From assembly GCA_040414675.1 (NCBI GenBank), contig JBEDUN010000040.1, forward strand, positions 34,436 to 98,435: a DNA stretch of 64,000 nucleotides. Direction: 5' to 3'. The notes under the pieces are model-generated. The model saw only the letters and a list, made by a program, of their open reading frames with translations. It was not told the origin of the DNA and did no database searches. A program made the position numbers and the translations under genes. Positions 28,087-37,478 of the stretch are shown here, in pieces (position 1 is the first letter of the stretch; the number at the start of each line of letters is the position of its first letter). The DNA is from JARBAU01 sp040414675 (GTDB lineage Archaea; Thermoproteota; Nitrososphaeria; Nitrososphaerales; Nitrososphaeraceae).

Positions 28087-30327
28087 ATGACTTCAGCGCC
28101 TATTGCATCATATCCTCCAATCAAGGAGAGGAGTTCAGAGATACTGTATGGTGTAGAAAAGGCAGTGGGTCGCGGAGTCTATTTTATGTCAAATGTAAGG
28201 GAAAGAATGGACATTTTCTTTGATAAAAATGCTCCTTCAATTGTAGTAGACATTGCAGAATACAAGAATGGTTACGAAGATATTCGAAAAAGAGGAGGAA
28301 AGATAAGAGCTTTCACAGAAATTACAAAAGATAATCTTAATTATTGTAAGCAGTTAATAGATTTGGTCGATGAACTTAGGCATATAGACGGGGTTAGGGG
28401 TGGTGTCGCAGTTAGTGAACACGAGTATATGGCCACTACAATATTACAAGAAAGTTATCCCCTAACACAGGTCATTTACAGTAATGTGAGAGAGGTAGTA
28501 GAACAAGCTCAGTATATTTTTGATACACTTTGGAAGACAGCGATTCCAGCTGAGCAAAAGATTCGAGAACTAGAGTACGGTATCATTATACATAAAACAA
28601 GAATCATAGACAACGCAGATGAAATCATTAGAGAACTCAGGCGCGTCACGGATGAATCAACAGAGATCTTATCTTGTATATCTGCACCTGGAGATCTACA
28701 ATATGTACAGGATTATTTTGGTGAAAATAACAAGAATATGATAGAAAAACAGGCGAAAGGAAAACATAAAGGAATTAGATATATTTGTAATATAGAAAAT
28801 GAACATAATGCAAGTCTTGTTCGAAAGTTTCTACAAGATGGTGTAAAGGTAAGGCACAGAAGCAATCTTCCGCCAATGAGTTTTGGCATAACTGACAAGG
28901 AAGTGGCAGTAACATTTGAAAGAATAGACAGAGGAAAACAAGTTCAGATATTGTTAATCAGCGATGAGCCAACCTATGTAAAATATTTCTCAAAAGTATT
29001 TGAAGATTTATGGATAGACGGCATTGACGCTCAGAATAGACTCGATGAGATCAGGCAGGGTATCGTGGTCCCTCCTGATACTGAAATAATAAGGAATCCA
29101 GGTAATGCTATAAAACGCGTTATAGAAGAATTTGAAAATGCTGATTTTGAAATTTTTGGTATACTTCCAACACTCAATTCTTTTCGTCGTCAAATACGAT
29201 TGGGAGTTCTACAAATATTAGACGAGTTAGCTAGAAGAGGAGTAAATATCAGAATATTGATTCCTGGTGATCAGAAAATAGTGCACAAAATTCTTGATGA
29301 AGAATATGCTAAACTGGAGATAGAAAACCCAGTCCGAAAGATAATAACAACTAATCAAAGAGAGAACAAGAATTATGACAATGATGTAAGGGGTGTAAAT
29401 TACAAATTTGAGATTAAGTGTATCGATATTGGTTCACAGACCACTTTAGGTATTTTGGTAATTGATCAAAAAGGATCATTTATTATTGAAACAAAAGACG
29501 ATACAAAGGATAATTCATACGACGCGACCGGGCTTGTAATATATTCAAATAGCAAGCACATGGCGTTATCATATGTTTCTATACTTGAATTCTTATGGAA
29601 GCAACTTGAAGTTTCAGAACAACTAAAGTTACACGATATAATGAAAAGTGAGTTTGTTAATATGGCCGCTCATGAGTTACGAACTCCTATTCAGCCAATT
29701 TTAGGTCTGGCAGATATTTTGGGTAGCAAGAAAGGCAGCATTGAACAATATCAAGAATACATATCCATTATTAGTAGAAATGCACGTCGTTTGAAACTTC
29801 TTACAGAAGATATATTAGATGTTGCAAGAATTGATGGAAAATCATTAGAGCTTAGAAATAATGTGTTTGATTTGGTTAGTACAATTAATGATTTATTAGA
29901 TGACTATAAAAATGATGAAAGTCTTGTGAGAAAATATCAAATAGCATTTGAGTGTAAATTCAAGAAAGCTTTAGTTTTTGGAGATAGTCAAAGAATTCGT
30001 CAAGTTATCCATAATTTATTAGAGAATGCATTAAATTTTACAAAACAGGGCATAATCAAATTATCTCTTTCAGAATCGACAAATAAGGTAGATGTTAAAG
30101 AATGGAGCTTGGCCATAAAGGATGAAGGCAAAGGAATAGATTCAGAGATAATCCCCAGATTATTTACTAAATTTGCGACAAAGTCAGAACATGGGATAGG
30201 GCTAGGTTTGTATATTTCAAAAAGTATTATTGAAGCTCATGGTGGTAAAATATGTGGAGAAAATAATAAAGATGGGAATGGTGCCACTTTTACTTTTAGT
30301 CTACCACAAGTACAGATACAAACCTAA
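28087..30327 (+). CDS. Sensor histidine kinase with three related N-terminal sensor modules
   Basis: A 746-residue cytosolic kinase without membrane segments. Residues 1-515 hold three similar modules, each ending in a helix with the pattern 'Y..F..LW': QYIFDTLWK (about 152-160), FSKVFEDLW (about 300-308) and SILEFLWKQ (about 499-507). They resemble the TrmB/PLD-like sensor domains of archaeal kinases. HisKA follows with phospho-acceptor H529 in FVNMAAHELRTPIQP, then HATPase_c with the N-box HNLLENALNFT, IKDEGKGID, and GIGLGLYIS. There is no receiver domain and no response regulator nearby, so the partner is elsewhere. Confidence 0.88.
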   Translation: MTSAPIASYPPIKERSSEILYGVEKAVGRGVYFMSNVRERMDIFFDKNAPSIVVDIAEYKNGYEDIRKRGGKIRAFTEITKDNLNYCKQLIDLVDELRHIDGVRGGVAVSEHEYMATTILQESYPLTQVIYSNVREVVEQAQYIFDTLWKTAIPAEQKIRELEYGIIIHKTRIIDNADEIIRELRRVTDESTEILSCISAPGDLQYVQDYFGENNKNMIEKQAKGKHKGIRYICNIENEHNASLVRKFLQDGVKVRHRSNLPPMSFGITDKEVAVTFERIDRGKQVQILLISDEPTYVKYFSKVFEDLWIDGIDAQNRLDEIRQGIVVPPDTEIIRNPGNAIKRVIEEFENADFEIFGILPTLNSFRRQIRLGVLQILDELARRGVNIRILIPGDQKIVHKILDEEYAKLEIENPVRKIITTNQRENKNYDNDVRGVNYKFEIKCIDIGSQTTLGILVIDQKGSFIIETKDDTKDNSYDATGLVIYSNSKHMALSYVSILEFLWKQLEVSEQLKLHDIMKSEFVNMAAHELRTPIQPILGLADILGSKKGSIEQYQEYISIISRNARRLKLLTEDILDVARIDGKSLELRNNVFDLVSTINDLLDDYKNDESLVRKYQIAFECKFKKALVFGDSQRIRQVIHNLLENALNFTKQGIIKLSLSESTNKVDVKEWSLAIKDEGKGIDSEIIPRLFTKFATKSEHGIGLGLYISKSIIEAHGGKICGENNKDGNGATFTFSLPQVQIQT

Positions 30328-30635
30328 TGTAATTCTGGTTAACTAGTCTACGAATCGGTACAGGTTTGCAAGTGTATAGCCAGAATCTAGATAAACAACA
30401 TCTAGTTATAAGATTTGACATTTGGCATTAGGCTTTAAATAAATTATCTTGCTGAGATAGCATAATAGAATAACAAAGAAACTTGCGATGTATGTAATGT
30501 ATAACATAATTATGCATCAAAATAACATTAATTGAAGTAAAAACGGATTGGCAAAAGAAAAATGGGAATTGAATTGTCTGTCGACCTACATTCAGATTTG
30601 CCTTCTTTTTATTTTCATGAGTCTTATTATTCTAT
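30328..30635. other. Intergenic between convergent genes
   Basis: No gene seen; short plus-strand frames here are antisense to the end of the AmoC-like gene. Confidence 0.5.
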
Positions 30636-31199
30636 TCAAGGTATTGTTCTACTATACAATTTGCCTTCGAGTGCCAGTTTATACATCTCTGCCAAATATG
30701 GATTCTTTACAGGAATTTCCACTCCTAACTCAATAAGTCTTGCATAAGTCCTAATTAGGTACGCTAACGATCCAATAAGTCCTACAAATATTCCCATATT
30801 AAATATCCAATGCGGCGGAACTGCAGCAATTTCTTCAACAAACCAAAATTGCCATAGCTCGTTTAATGCGATCGCAAACATTGCGGCTGCAAATCCAATT
30901 ATTGCAATCTTTAGTCCAGTATTGATACTGTTATTAGGACCTTTCATAATTGAAATTCTTCTATTGTATAGGCCTATTAGTCCCCATCCCAAGGGCAGAA
31001 CTGCAAATATGCTATATACTAACCAATTTGCAGGAGTGAACGCTGAGTCACGAATTAATGATTGATTCAACGATGTGTCCATATTGTACGCTATTACCGC
31101 TGCTAGAGTCAACGATAGCATTAGTGTGATCTGGATATACAATTCCTTGAGTCTTTGCACCTCGACATCTCTTGGTATTAATGATTGTACTTGAACCAA
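30636..31199 (-). CDS. amoC: Divergent, stand-alone AmoC-like ammonia monooxygenase subunit
   Basis: A 187-residue multi-spanning membrane protein that aligns from end to end with archaeal AmoC: start LIPRDVEVQRLKEL, then LIRDSAFTPANW, LPLGWG, KGPNNSINTGLK, FWFVEEIAAVPPHW and the C-terminal YLAEMYKLALEGKLYSRTIP. AmoC is a membrane subunit of ammonia monooxygenase. Against the canonical sequence as I remember it, four His are replaced: N45, N59, I64 and Q117 (WHFW becomes WQFW). H130 is the only His in the protein. Q117 and H130 occupy the H-x12-H pair that binds a metal in PmoC/AmoC. No amoA, amoB or amoX lies in the window. Extra amoC copies are known in Nitrososphaerales but are usually near-identical to the operon copy. 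A divergent accessory subunit is the best reading. Confidence 0.85.
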   Translation of the reverse strand: MVQVQSLIPRDVEVQRLKELYIQITLMLSLTLAAVIAYNMDTSLNQSLIRDSAFTPANWLVYSIFAVLPLGWGLIGLYNRRISIMKGPNNSINTGLKIAIIGFAAAMFAIALNELWQFWFVEEIAAVPPHWIFNMGIFVGLIGSLAYLIRTYARLIELGVEIPVKNPYLAEMYKLALEGKLYSRTIP

Positions 31200-31804
31200 A
31201 TTTTTTCACATTCTTGTTTGTACCCTTACTATCATTAAGCAAAGTTATAAGCACTGATTAACCCCGTAAATTAACATTGTTATCTATATTGCTATGTGCT
31301 AGATTCTAATCATATGGAAGCAATTCAAAAAGATGATGATGATAATAGAACAGATTCTAACCCTACTCACATTCCTGTACATCGATATTCTAATGCGTCC
31401 TCATCCAGGATATAATGTACTCATAATATTAGCTAATCAAAAGACTTTAAATTATATACGATTATGATCACTACAATATAGTAAGTGCGAACTATTCCTT
31501 TATCTGTAGCTTGTTTATTGAAGTAATACGGCAAAAAGGAAGTGCTAATTATCTAGATTATCCTAAGTATATGAGTTACAATAATGCTAGACATGATCAG
31601 CCAATAAACGGACTTTGCAGCGACTTTTGGCAAGAGTATTCTAAAGCACATCTATGAAGATAATCAGCCACATTATGTATGCGAAGAATGAAACACGTCT
31701 AGAAACAATACTTTTAGGACTCGTAATTATAGGAATGAGTGAGTGATCACATGAATTCGATAAACTCAATATATCTAAAGATGTAACAGTGTTGGATATT
31801 AAGA
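31200..31804. other. Divergent promoter region of the AmoC-like gene and the dehydrogenase
   Basis: On the minus strand GCTTATAACTTTG (31241-31253) is a TATA-box candidate about 45-55 nt before the AmoC-like ATG. A 33-codon ATG frame at about 31315 (plus) with an Asp run is not convincing. Confidence 0.4.
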
Positions 31805-32794
31805 TTGAAGAAATTTACTGCATATATCAGTAGAAGGATACTAGCTCCTGCAATACCAATGATTTCAAAAGAATGTAATGTTGTTGTGAATGAAAAAGGA
31901 AGACCCTCAACCAGGAAAGAGATTTTGAATGGAGTACGTGGAAAGGATGCAATTCTGTGTACACTATTAGACAATATTGACGCCAAAGTTATTGATACTG
32001 CTGGGACTAATCTTAAGGTAATCAGTTCCTACAGTACAGGTGTGGATCACATAAATGTAGAGGAAGCAACAAAAAGGGGAATTAGCGTAACTTCTACAGG
32101 AGACATACTTACCGAAACAACAGCTGACCTTACTTTTGCGTTAATACTTGCAACAGCAAGACAAATTACGTATGGACATGAGGCAATCATACATAAACAT
32201 TGGAAATATGGATGGGATCCATGTCTCATGTTAGGTTCAGATGTTCACAGAAAGGTTATAGGAATTCTAGGGTTAGGAAGAATTGGCTCAGCTGTTGCAC
32301 GTAGAGCTAAAGGATTTGATATGGATATAATTTATCATAATGGACATGGTAGAAATATTCGGACAGAAGAGCAAGTAGGAGCCAGGCATGTTTCATTAGA
32401 GGAACTTGTGCAGAGAAGCGATTTTCTATCTCTACACTGTCCTTTGAATAATGAAAATCATCATATAATAAACAGATCAATCTTTAAAATAATGAAAAGG
32501 GGTGCATACTTAATTAATACAGCTAGAGGAGCTCTTGTCAATGAGTATCATTTAATTGAAGCGCTAAGGAAAAAATGGATAGCTGGCGCAGGCTTAGATG
32601 TGTTTGAGAAAGAACCTCCTTCTTCTAACAACAAATTATTGAAAATGAAAAATGTGGTATTATTACCCCATATAGGTAGTGCCACATTTTCGACAAGAAC
32701 AAAAATGTCTGAGATAGCAGCTAAAAATATACTAAATGTCTTGAATGGCAAGACACCCATTTACCTCACTAATCCTCAAATACATCAAAGATAA
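31805..32794 (+). CDS. D-2-hydroxyacid dehydrogenase (glyoxylate/hydroxypyruvate reductase-like)
   Basis: A 329-residue D-isomer-specific dehydrogenase. NAD(P)-binding motif ILGLGRIGSAVARRA, catalytic Arg in INTARGALVNE, Glu in DVFEKEP and His in LLPHIGSAT, in the order R-E-H of the family. It probably reduces glyoxylate or hydroxypyruvate (or a related 2-oxo acid) in the cytosol. The start is TTG at 31805; the sequence MKKFTAYISRRI from there fits the usual first strand, so I keep it. Confidence 0.87.
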   Translation: MKKFTAYISRRILAPAIPMISKECNVVVNEKGRPSTRKEILNGVRGKDAILCTLLDNIDAKVIDTAGTNLKVISSYSTGVDHINVEEATKRGISVTSTGDILTETTADLTFALILATARQITYGHEAIIHKHWKYGWDPCLMLGSDVHRKVIGILGLGRIGSAVARRAKGFDMDIIYHNGHGRNIRTEEQVGARHVSLEELVQRSDFLSLHCPLNNENHHIINRSIFKIMKRGAYLINTARGALVNEYHLIEALRKKWIAGAGLDVFEKEPPSSNNKLLKMKNVVLLPHIGSATFSTRTKMSEIAAKNILNVLNGKTPIYLTNPQIHQR

Positions 32795-32893
32795 TGCACT
32801 GCAGAATATGTTAACCATAAAAATACGTGAAATTAGAATCAACTTTAAATCAGCTACTTTTCTAGACACAAAGTGCATTGCTTAACTGTCTTG

Positions 32894-33016
32894 GTGGAAG
32901 ATGTAAACAATATCGAAAGAAATAAAGAAAGGGTTGAGGTTTTGTATAGTAAAGGAGATATAAAGGCTCATTTACTTTTAATTAGTAACGTGATGATAAA
33001 ATTGGATTATTTGTAG
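32894..33016 (+). CDS. Possible small protein, 40 aa
   Basis: A GTG (or TTG three bases earlier) frame reading EDVNNIERNKERVEVLYSKG and AHLLLISNVMIKLDYL, with amphipathic, protein-like character, 100 bp after the dehydrogenase on the same strand. Family not recognised; it could also be a remnant. Confidence 0.3.
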   Translation: MEDVNNIERNKERVEVLYSKGDIKAHLLLISNVMIKLDYL

Positions 33017-33186
33017 AGATTAATACATTATCGCTGTTGTTGCCTTGTAATGACGTCTTGGTAGAAGCTCACGCATCATATATGTTATGTATTACAAATA
33101 TCGTACAGTACTACGAGTAGGTGAGCATACATCAGATCGATCTAGTACTCATTAAACTGAATAGAAGATATGCAGAAAACCAATTA

Positions 33187-34200
33187 TTATTTTATTTGTA
33201 TTTCCTCTTCTTGTTGAAGCTCTTCTAGGATCTGATCTCTATAATGTTTTAGATTAGCACTAAATGCAGCTAATATTTCTAATGCTGTACGTTCACACAC
33301 AAACCATAATAAATAGTCGTCATTCCTAATACTTTTGTGAGTACTGATACTTTGCCAGTCATACAATCTTCTTAGGGAATCTGTCTTGAAGAACCTTTCC
33401 AAGTTGAGTTTTTCTATTATCCTTATTATAGTTTTAGGACAAGAAATATCTTGTTTTAGAAAGATGATTTTGTTATTGCTGTATTTGTTACTTTTCTTTG
33501 TATTGAATATCTCTTCAGTTATGAAAACTTCTAATGCTAATATGAGAAGTGAAAAACTAACTAGCTTTCCTATATTTCCATGCAAAAGCAACCTCTTTAT
33601 CGCAGCTAACAGTTGACGATAATCTATGTCCACGTTCGAGTGGTGATATTGACTGAATATTTCTTCCTTATTTTTATTAGGATCGATCTTATTACACACA
33701 TGTACAAATAGATCATAATATTGTTTGATTACATTATGAATACTTGTCAGATATCCATTAAAATCCTGATAAGTGTTAACAAATTGGTTAAAATCTATTT
33801 TCTTTTTATAAGTAACAGCAGAAGCATTCATATAGTTATCATAAAATGTTTTCAATTCCCGTGACGATTCTATTATACCTTGTGCAAGCGACCGCAAAGC
33901 AGAAAAGCTCATAGTCCAATGGGCATAGTAAAACAAAATAGGGTCATGTGAGTAATCATTTTCAAAATAAAATGCTGCTTTGATTATGGAGGGCGGTTTT
34001 AAAAACTGATTGAATGGAATTGCTTGACCTTGGCTACTTGAAAGATTCTTTACATTTCTTAAATCTTCTTCAATTATATTATTTATCTCATTTTTTGTCT
34101 CTTCAAGTTCTTCACTGATTTGAGTATGGCTCAATTCATCCGGTAAAACATTTTCGAATTTGGTGTACCTTGGTGTTATGTTTTGGATCCTTGAATCCAT
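33187..34200 (-). CDS. Helical protein of unknown function, 337 aa
   Basis: A soluble, mostly alpha-helical protein. A charged coiled-coil-like N-terminus (about 22-50, SEELEETKNEINNIIEEDL) is followed by helical bundles. Near the C-terminus RRLYDWQSISTHKSIRNDDY resembles the S/T-x-x-H helix seen in some HEPN- or Abi-like helical proteins, but I cannot assign it. Lower-complexity Lys/Asn loop around 232-246. No signal peptide. It lies on the same strand as the next two minus-strand genes but with gaps of several hundred bases. Confidence 0.6.
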   Translation of the reverse strand: MDSRIQNITPRYTKFENVLPDELSHTQISEELEETKNEINNIIEEDLRNVKNLSSSQGQAIPFNQFLKPPSIIKAAFYFENDYSHDPILFYYAHWTMSFSALRSLAQGIIESSRELKTFYDNYMNASAVTYKKKIDFNQFVNTYQDFNGYLTSIHNVIKQYYDLFVHVCNKIDPNKNKEEIFSQYHHSNVDIDYRQLLAAIKRLLLHGNIGKLVSFSLLILALEVFITEEIFNTKKSNKYSNNKIIFLKQDISCPKTIIRIIEKLNLERFFKTDSLRRLYDWQSISTHKSIRNDDYLLWFVCERTALEILAAFSANLKHYRDQILEELQQEEEIQIK

Positions 34201-34273
34201 GAGGCTATATCGGTGATAACAAGATATACATTTTGCTTCTTGCTCTTTACATTGTCAACTGGCTAGAATTTGT

Positions 34274-34471
34274 TTATTCAATTCGTAATCTATATTTTCT
34301 ATTATTAATTTTTGCTATTGATTTATTGGATCTAGATTTTCGCCTGTCTCTTTTAAGGTTGTAGATCATAAAGCTCTTATGTGTCCATTGTAATGCATTA
34401 TATTGATTATTGTGTTTTTGTAGTGGTTGAAATCTATGTTGAACTGGTGGTGGTAGCCAATTGCTGGTCAT
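34274..34471 (-). CDS. Possible small basic protein, 65 aa
   Basis: An ATG frame with a Pro/Gln-rich start (MTSNWLPPPVQHRFQPLQKH) and a strongly basic end (KRDRRKSRSNKSIAK). Composition differs from random AT-rich frames, and a nucleic-acid-binding role is conceivable. No family recognised. Confidence 0.3.
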   Translation of the reverse strand: MTSNWLPPPVQHRFQPLQKHNNQYNALQWTHKSFMIYNLKRDRRKSRSNKSIAKINNRKYRLRIE

Positions 34472-34582
34472 AAACAGTCCCTATAAATTATTCATAACCC
34501 GGCTGTATTTGGCACAGTATAGAACCGACTGTAGGAACTCTCCAGTAATCCAAGTTTTAAATACGAACAAATTAAAAACTAT

Positions 34583-34966
34583 CTATTCTAAGTTGTGTAT
34601 TTCCATCAAACCATTTACATATCCTGTCTCAAGCATTAATAATGCATACAATATATTCGCTATGTGCGTATAAATTATTGATTCCAATACAGGGTCATTT
34701 GCTATATTTGTTCTAGTAGTATACGTTATCTCGGTAGCATTGCTCTGCAATGCTTTCAATCTAAATATTTCATTGATATGTATTTGAGAATCATAAGTTA
34801 TTGTAGTAAATTGCAGTTCACTGTTTGCTTTATTAGTAGCTGTTAATCTCCTTGTAACTCCAATAAAGAATTCAGGAAAAAGTTGTTCTAGACGCGTATC
34901 CTTAAGACCACGACAGATAACATCAGATGGTACGCGTAAAGAAAGATACTTACTTATTGAGGACAT
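34583..34966 (-). CDS. SRPBCC-like conserved archaeal protein
   Basis: A 127-residue protein with a START/SRPBCC-like course: LRVPSDVICRGLKDTRLEQL (helix after first strand), a central beta sheet (LQFTTITYDSQIHINEIFRL, ATEITYTTRTNI), and a long C-terminal helix (SIIYTHIANILYALLMLETG) that would close the ligand cavity. Proteins of this appearance are conserved in ammonia-oxidizing archaea. Ligand unknown. Confidence 0.5.
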   Translation of the reverse strand: MSSISKYLSLRVPSDVICRGLKDTRLEQLFPEFFIGVTRRLTATNKANSELQFTTITYDSQIHINEIFRLKALQSNATEITYTTRTNIANDPVLESIIYTHIANILYALLMLETGYVNGLMEIHNLE

Positions 34967-35209
34967 ATTATCCTATACAATGTTTCTGACGTATAAGCAG
35001 CTGTATCCAATTGTTTTTATAGTTGTCTTGTTGCATGTCTAAGTCTCACATTTTTGTACAGTCAATTGTGCATAATGTCGAGGAAAAACTAGAACTGATT
35101 GTTTAATCTGGAACTGGCATTACGAACTTGAATAATTATTATAAACTACAAACATGGAGAAATTTCTTTTTGGGATTGTCATTTATCATTGTTATTAACA
35201 TAGTTATGT

Positions 35210-35217
35210 GTTTTACA
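35210..35217 (+). repeat. 8-bp target-site duplication, left copy
   Basis: GTTTTACA directly flanks the left end of the insertion sequence and is repeated exactly at 35886-35893. Confidence 0.85.
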
Positions 35218-35885
35218 GGCTCCATAAAGTTAAGAAAACAGATTATTGTTATAATGACTGACAAATAGATTCAACCATTTTTGTATGTGTTGTAATTTAC
35301 ATTTACTTTTTCTGCAAGGAAAATAATCATCGAAACCTTCCGTCCTATCTTTGATGTATTGTACTGTCCTTTCTATGATACTTTTCTCATATGAAGAATG
35401 GATGCGGTGGCTTAGTTTCAAGAATCTGCAGGCCTGTGGATATCATGTACCACCATCTGTGGAAACAGGATGTTCCCCATATCTTTTTACAAGATTTAAT
35501 AAAACGTTCTGCAACAAACATATTTCTTTCCTTTGATATGCTTATTTGAAGGATTTCCCGGTTATCATTTTCAATGGCCATCCATAACCAGATATATTCA
35601 GAACTACCCTTAATGATAGTTTCATCAACTATAAATTCGGTAATACGTATCTTTCTGGAACTTGACATCTCTGGCTTATACATTTGAATCCAGTCTCTAA
35701 TGGCAGTATGACTTCGTTTAACAAACCTAGATACAGCTTTGGAAGTATTTCTCAGTGAAAGGCTTAGGAAATATAGACACAGAGAATATGCCATATCCTT
35801 GGGTTCTGTTCTTTTTCTTATTTGACACAGCATAAACAATATCGGAATCATAAAGCTATAGATTTTTCCTTAATTTTACAGAGCC
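35218..35885 (-). mobile_element. IS6-like insertion sequence, 668 bp, complete ends
   Basis: Ends are imperfect inverted repeats: GGCTCCATAAAGTTAAG at 35218-35234 and, read on the minus strand from 35885, GGCTCTGTAAAATTAAG (14 of 17 identical). An exact 8-bp duplication GTTTTACA flanks both sides. The 8-bp duplication, GGCTCTG-type ends, size and the DDE transposase with its short N-terminal region all fit the IS6 family. The transposase reads leftwards and is broken. The exact duplication indicates a fairly recent insertion with the ends intact, so it could still be moved by a transposase supplied from another copy. Confidence 0.85.
35230..35851 (-). pseudogene. IS6-like DDE transposase, frameshifted and interrupted
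   Basis: The first frame (35851 to about 35500) carries the first catalytic Asp (TEFIVDETIIKG) and WLWMAIENDNREIL. The family sequence then continues in another frame: LVKRYGEHPVSTDGGT with the second Asp, a TGA at 35443-35445 where a Trp is expected, and then YPQACRFLKLSHRIHSSYEK and the catalytic Glu in SIIERT. So there is one frameshift near 35500 and one nonsense codon. The three catalytic residues are otherwise preserved, showing recent decay. Confidence 0.85.
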
Positions 35886-35893
35886 GTTTTACA
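35886..35893 (+). repeat. 8-bp target-site duplication, right copy
   Basis: GTTTTACA, identical to 35210-35217. Confidence 0.85.
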
Positions 35894-36275
35894 AATATGC
35901 GTAATCTCATTAAAGTAATCAGAGAAGAACTCACATGCCTACAAGGCAGCTGCATACAGATAAAGTATATGGAAGATTATTTTTTATTGAATGTATCTAG
36001 AATCAATTTTGCAAGTACTCACTGCTCATGGCTTTTAGAAGTATCAGAAACAACATCAAATAATATATTGCCCAACTTTTCTTTTTCCCAATCTTCATTC
36101 CATCGCATCATCTCATTGATTAATTCATTCATTCATTCATTCAATTCTTCCAATTTCTAGCTCTTTGTCTGTATGTCCACACCCTGTCTATCAAAGTGAT
36201 AAACTATTTGAAACGTTAAGTAGTCTATGGAATATCATAATACAAATATAATACCGTTTATATGAACTATTCAAA
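35894..36275. other. Intergenic region with ATTC microsatellite
   Basis: No gene. Five ATTC units occupy 36123-36142. Promoter region of the SIMPL gene. Confidence 0.5.
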
Positions 36276-37040
36276 ATGTACAAGATCCTTAATGCTACAT
36301 TAATTTTAATAATAACAACCATTGTCTGTCTCTCATTGAATATTTCATCGCATGCTCAGTCTTCTCAAGGTAATAACACCATAATAATATCTAACAGCGA
36401 TATTAATGGTACATTATCTACTTCTGGACAAGCTATGATAAAGATGAAACCAGATAAAGTTACACTCTCATTAGGTGTTGAAACCACTAATAAAACTGCT
36501 GATGCGGCATTAGAATCCAATTCAAATCTTATGAATAAAACACTTCTTGCTTTGAAAAAAGTAGGAGTCAAAGAAAGTGAGATAAACACCGGCTCATTTG
36601 ATATTTCGCCAAATTATAACAATACACAATCAGGAAGAGGTGATCTGATTGGATTTACTGCAAGAAACTCCATTGTAATCGAAAGCTTCAATATTAACTC
36701 AACATCAAATTGGATCGATACAGCAATTACTTCAGGAGCTAATAATATTAATAGTATTGATTTCACGATCTCTAATGGTAAGCTAGAACAAGTTAAGAAT
36801 TCGTTAATCAAGCCAGCGATCGATAATGCCAAAGAGAAAGCTAGCATTGCAGCTTCTGCATTAGGATTAAAAATAATTGGAATAAAATCCATAAGGATAT
36901 TAGAACCTGCAACATCATTTCCATTACCGCAGCAAGAATTCGCTGCGAAAACACTAACTTCAAAGCCATCGACACCAATCATTCCAGGTGAACAGACGAT
37001 ATCACAAGGTGTTGATATTATTTTTCTTGGTGGTAAATAG
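36276..37040 (+). CDS. Secreted SIMPL-domain (DUF541) protein
   Basis: A 254-residue protein with a signal peptide (about 1-28, LILIITTIVCLSLNISSHAQS) and one SIMPL domain (about 45-250): LSTSGQAMIKMKPDKVTLSL, ITSGANNINSIDFTISNG and AIDNAKEKASIAASALGLKI are the typical strands and helices. SIMPL proteins are periplasmic or extracytoplasmic and linked to oxidative-stress tolerance in bacteria; the biochemical role is unsettled. Single gene. Confidence 0.85.
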   Translation: MYKILNATLILIITTIVCLSLNISSHAQSSQGNNTIIISNSDINGTLSTSGQAMIKMKPDKVTLSLGVETTNKTADAALESNSNLMNKTLLALKKVGVKESEINTGSFDISPNYNNTQSGRGDLIGFTARNSIVIESFNINSTSNWIDTAITSGANNINSIDFTISNGKLEQVKNSLIKPAIDNAKEKASIAASALGLKIIGIKSIRILEPATSFPLPQQEFAAKTLTSKPSTPIIPGEQTISQGVDIIFLGGK

Positions 37041-37478
37041 ACAAAAAATACTTTATTTCACTCAATATCAATATTCGAGTTAGGTTTTAGTTGATCTGTT
37101 CTATATTCGAGAACATGACATATTATGCAATAGGCCAACGAATTCAAGACAGGTTAGGATATCACAATCACAGCAAGGATCCTACATTGTTACTAATATA
37201 CGTAATACGTAATATTATAGTAAGCAATCATTGGTGGAATGGAATTTAAGTCAGATTAGCTTTTTCTTTTGCCATTCATTTCATATTGAATCTTTCTAGC
37301 CATGCTTTTGTTAGATTCAATATTATATAATTCTATCATTACAGTATTACGAGGTGAGGATTAATAGTAATTACATAAATTTAGACAAAATCACAAGGAT
37401 CTAGGCACAAGGTTACTCCTTTAGGTATGCGTCTGTTTGTCACTTACTGTTATATAGCAGTATAGAGAAAAAATATGC
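37041..37478. other. Intergenic region
   Basis: AT-rich, nothing recognised. Confidence 0.5.

Noticed and set aside
35351..35536. Short plus-strand frame inside the insertion sequence
   Set aside because: Antisense to the transposase; no independent features.
36614..36982. 122-codon minus-strand frame
   Set aside because: Antisense to the SIMPL gene, whose signal peptide and domain are clear.
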